This document shows positions 61,354 to 64,000 of a DNA stretch of 64,000 nt, piece after piece (position 1 is the stretch's first letter; the number at the start of each line of letters is the position of its first letter). The DNA is from Roseateles sp. YR242 (lineage in GTDB: Bacteria > Pseudomonadota > Gammaproteobacteria > Burkholderiales > Burkholderiaceae_C): the NCBI RefSeq assembly GCF_900109745.1, contig NZ_FOAV01000001.1, positions 744,001-808,000 of the forward strand. Reading direction: 5' to 3'. A program made the translations under genes and the position numbers. The notes beneath the pieces were generated by a model that was given only the letters and a program-made list of their open reading frames with translations, ran no database searches and was not told the origin of the DNA.

Positions 61354-62190
61354 CTATGGCGTCAGGCGCTCAGTACGCCAGGCCTCGGTGAGGTAGGGAT
61401 AAGCCACCGTCTCAGCCTGCAGGGCGGGAAAGCGATCCCGCAGGGCCCACAGCCGGGTGGCCACGGATTGTTTCTCGGCCTCCGGCAGCGAGGCGATGAA
61501 ACTCACCGACATGAAGCGATCGATCACCACCTGCTCAAACGACCCCACATGCTGGTGCGGGAAGCTGGCGCGCACCAGGGGAGAGAACAGCGGCTGCGCT
61601 TCGAAGGGCTGGCGCCAGTCTCCCTTGTAGTAGCGCGGCGCATCACCCTCATAGGGCGTGATGATGGCCGTGGTGGCGGCCACCCAATCGACCGATTCGT
61701 CCCGAACATTCCACACCAGGCCGAGCCGCCCGCCCGGCCGCAGCACGCGGTGGATCTCCCGCAGTGCCTGCGCATTGGCGAACCAGTGAAATGCCTGGGC
61801 GCAGACCACGACGTCCAGGCCGGTTTCGGGCGTGGCTCCCGCGCCGGATGAGGTGGGTGAGGCCGGTGAGGCGTGCGTGGCGGGCAAGGCATCAGGCAGC
61901 GGAATGGCTTCCGCCGTGCCGGCCAGCGCCAGGACCCCCTCGGCATGGCGCCCGATCTGCTCCCGCATTTCCGCCACAGGCTCCACCGCCGTCAGGCTGG
62001 CGCCGGTGCGGGTCAGCAGCCGCGTGAACTTGCCGGTCCCCGCCCCCAGGTCCAGTGCGTGGGTGCCCGGCCGCAGGCCCAGGTCCTGCCGGAGCCAGTC
62101 CATCAAGGCGTCCGGATAGTCCGGGCGCCCGCGCTGGTAGGCGGCCGATTCCTTTTCATATCCGTGCTGGGCGGCGTGATGAATGGTCAT
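61354..62190 (-). CDS. Class I SAM-dependent methyltransferase
   Basis: 278 residues. Motif I HALDLGAGTGKFT lies near residue 43, followed by LTAVEPVAEMREQI (acidic residue binding the ribose), VVCAQAFHWFANAQAL and the post-II IHRVLRPGGRLGLVWNVRDE. The domain continues with an aromatic insert (DAPRYYKGDWRQPF). The substrate is unknown; there is no operon partner. An Ala/Ser/Pro insertion (ATHASPASPTSSGAGATP) sits between motifs. Confidence 0.88.
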   Translation of the reverse strand: MTIHHAAQHGYEKESAAYQRGRPDYPDALMDWLRQDLGLRPGTHALDLGAGTGKFTRLLTRTGASLTAVEPVAEMREQIGRHAEGVLALAGTAEAIPLPDALPATHASPASPTSSGAGATPETGLDVVVCAQAFHWFANAQALREIHRVLRPGGRLGLVWNVRDESVDWVAATTAIITPYEGDAPRYYKGDWRQPFEAQPLFSPLVRASFPHQHVGSFEQVVIDRFMSVSFIASLPEAEKQSVATRLWALRDRFPALQAETVAYPYLTEAWRTERLTP

Positions 62191-62327
62191 GGATCGACGA
62201 TAACCGTTCTGTCAGGGTGATTCCATTTCGGCATATGCCTCTATCGGGGAAGTGACGAACGGCACCGGGATGGAGAAGATGCGCGACCGCCACCCGCGAG
62301 CATCGCCTCCCCCAACCGGTCGCCGCT

Positions 62328-64000
62328 TTGAGTGCTTTTTTCCATAGACCTGCCTGGGTCTGGCTTGCGGCATGGCTGTGGATAAGCCTGGGCAACGCCC
62401 ACGCCCTGGACCGCTCCCGTACCCTGGCCCAGCTCAACCACACCCGCTGGACCGCCAATGACGGCGCGCCCGTGGGGATCCGCAAGATCAGCCAGACCAC
62501 CGACGGCTGGCTCTGGCTGGGCAGCACCTCCGGCCTGTACCGCTTTGACGGCGTGCGCTTCGAGCGTTTCGCGCCGCCGCAGGATCCCGACTTCGGCACC
62601 CGGCCGGTCAGCACGCTGGCCGCCGGACGCGCGGGTGAACTCTGGGTGGGCCTGCTGGATGGCGGCATTGCCCATGTGGACGGCCACGGCACACTGACCG
62701 TCCACGAACTCCCCGCCGGCCTGACCTCGCTCCAGACCCGTGGCCTGGCCGCACTGCCCTCCGGCGAAGCCTGGGCCGACATGGACGGCGTGCTGCTGCA
62801 CTACGACGGCAAGGCCTGGCGCCGCCCCGATGCCAGCTTCGGCGCACCACAGACGCCCGTGGTCGGCGTGCACGCCGACGCCAATGGTGACCTCTGGATC
62901 ACCTCCGCCCAGCGCTGGCTGCGGCTGGACCCGGCATCGCACCGCTTTGTGGAAATGGCGCGCGACATGCCCGACGCACGCGGCACCCGCATCATCGACG
63001 GCATGAGCTGGCTGGTCTCGGCTCAAGGCCTTCACCCATTGCCGGCCAGCCAGTCCCGGGACGGCCAATTCCGCCCGCAGCGCGACTCCTCAGCCATCTG
63101 GGTAGACCGCCAGCACAATCTCTGGAACGTCTACTGCCCAGCCGGCCTGTGCCGGTCCCGCCTGCCGGTGAACGGGCCCGCCACCAACCGCGACCTGCCT
63201 CTGCCGGCCGTGGAGGAGACCTTCACCCGCCGCGACGGCCTGACCAGCGATATCGGCATGACCGTGCTGGAGGACCGTGACGGCAACCTCTGGGTGGCCA
63301 CCCAGACCGGGCTGGACCGCTTCCGCAACACACTGCTCGCCAGGCTCAGCCCGTCCAGCGCCGCCACCAACTTCCTGCTGCAGCCCTACCGCGCCGTGAG
63401 CCCCAATGGCCAGGTGGACCAGCAACTGCTTCTCTCTGCGGTGGACGCCACGCACGGCAGCACGCTGTGGCGCTGGAATGAGGCGGCCGGTTTCTCGCCG
63501 CTGCCCTGGCCCCGCGAGGGCGGCCGCATCCGCGCGCTGCATCGAGACACCGAGGGCCGCGAGTGGATCGGTGGCAGCACGGGAGTCTGGCAACTGCACG
63601 GCAGCACGGCCCAGCACCTCCCTTCGCCCGGTGCCCCGGACGCGGCCACCAATTGCCGACAGCTGCGCAGCAACCGCCTGGGCCTGTGGGCCTTGTTCGC
63701 GCTGCAGGGCCTGCAACTGTGGCGTGAGGGCGGCTGGCGGGCCCTGCCCTTCCCCGGGCTTGAAAACGAACGGCCCACCGCGTTTGCGCTCGAAGGTGAA
63801 GCCACGCTCTGGACCGGTTATGCCGTCAACCGCGTGCTGCGCACCGATGTTCAGGGCAGCCAGGTCTTCGATGCCCGACAGGGCCTGGCCGTGGGTGCCG
63901 TGAACTACGTCGCCAGCGGTCGCCACCTGCTGGTGGCGGGTGACCGGGGCGTGCAGATGCTGTTGCAGGGCCGCTTCCATCAGCTCAAGGCCACCGACGC
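62328..64000 (+). CDS. Beta-propeller (two-component regulator propeller) sensor, 3' end outside window
   Basis: The open frame runs from a stop at 62253 to the end of the window, so the gene is incomplete. The only reasonable start is a TTG at 62328, giving the signal peptide MSAFFHRPAWVWLAAWLWIS (first 20 residues) with a GNAHA cleavage site. The remainder shows repeated propeller blades with W-L-G or LWV cores (DGWLWLGSTSGLYRFDG, GELWVGLLDGG, DGNLWVATQTGLDRFR). These periplasmic propellers usually precede a Y_Y_Y domain, a membrane helix and a kinase or diguanylate cyclase, expected beyond 64000. Confidence 0.8.
   Translation, partial: MSAFFHRPAWVWLAAWLWISLGNAHALDRSRTLAQLNHTRWTANDGAPVGIRKISQTTDGWLWLGSTSGLYRFDGVRFERFAPPQDPDFGTRPVSTLAAGRAGELWVGLLDGGIAHVDGHGTLTVHELPAGLTSLQTRGLAALPSGEAWADMDGVLLHYDGKAWRRPDASFGAPQTPVVGVHADANGDLWITSAQRWLRLDPASHRFVEMARDMPDARGTRIIDGMSWLVSAQGLHPLPASQSRDGQFRPQRDSSAIWVDRQHNLWNVYCPAGLCRSRLPVNGPATNRDLPLPAVEETFTRRDGLTSDIGMTVLEDRDGNLWVATQTGLDRFRNTLLARLSPSSAATNFLLQPYRAVSPNGQVDQQLLLSAVDATHGSTLWRWNEAAGFSPLPWPREGGRIRALHRDTEGREWIGGSTGVWQLHGSTAQHLPSPGAPDAATNCRQLRSNRLGLWALFALQGLQLWREGGWRALPFPGLENERPTAFALEGEATLWTGYAVNRVLRTDVQGSQVFDARQGLAVGAVNYVASGRHLLVAGDRGVQMLLQGRFHQLKATD

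Overview
The window is a gene-dense, high-GC stretch of bacterial chromosome. Gene content and order point to a betaproteobacterium of the order Burkholderiales, plausibly near Roseateles, Mitsuaria, Rubrivivax or Leptothrix. This is inferred from the yicC-gmk-rpoZ-spoT run, the kinase/PP2C-rph-rdgB-hemW cluster, the hemCDXY block near an AlgZ/AlgR-like pair, and a Burkholderia-style 4.5S RNA. I could run no database search, so genus is not claimed. There is no phage, complete insertion sequence or CRISPR array.

Layout. 1-1.6 kb is the tail of a chemotaxis operon (cheD fragment, cheB). 1.6-3.5 kb has two small genes divergent from a LysR regulator. 3.5-8 kb is a minus-strand run: Ser/Thr kinase, PP2C phosphatase, rph, rdgB, hemW. 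8-12.5 kb is yicC, gmk, rpoZ, spoT, facing greB. At 13.3-14.1 kb lies a Gly/His-rich protein with a DUF4114-like end, then two identical tRNA-Arg(ACG) genes. 14.6-18.8 kb is hemC-hemD-hemX-hemY. 19-25.4 kb holds ppc, a LytTR regulator with its sensor kinase, and argH. 25.4-29.3 kb has a bacteriohemerythrin, a DinB-type polymerase, a YbaN protein and an alpha-hydroxy-acid dehydrogenase.

29.3-34.2 kb holds two tandem paralogues of about 800 residues: glycine zipper, Pro/Gly/Asp repeat tract and Ig-like modules. They share promoter architecture and identical terminator-type hairpins, and are the most unusual locus here. 34.5-49 kb is mostly housekeeping: S46 dipeptidyl peptidase, TPR protein, dCMP deaminase, rnhA, methyltransferase, gloB, mltD, then dnaX-ybaB-recR-MAPEG, a PurM-like protein and a SirB-like protein. 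49.2-51.8 kb is looser: the 4.5S RNA gene, about 600 bp with no recognisable gene, an orphan protein and a frameshifted DUF1810 gene. 51.9-64 kb is accessory: a GT-C-like membrane protein, a secreted lectin/FnIII/sugar-dehydrogenase fusion divergent from a TonB-dependent receptor, a DUF885 peptidase, a GNAT acetyltransferase, a methyltransferase and the start of a beta-propeller sensor cut by the window end.

Cooperating sets are the tetrapyrrole genes hemCDXY (with distant hemW), recombination/replication dnaX-ybaB-recR, stringent response and transcription (rpoZ, spoT, greB), and the opposing kinase/phosphatase pair. Several genes have starts that I moved downstream of the longest frame; each such choice is explained in its entry.
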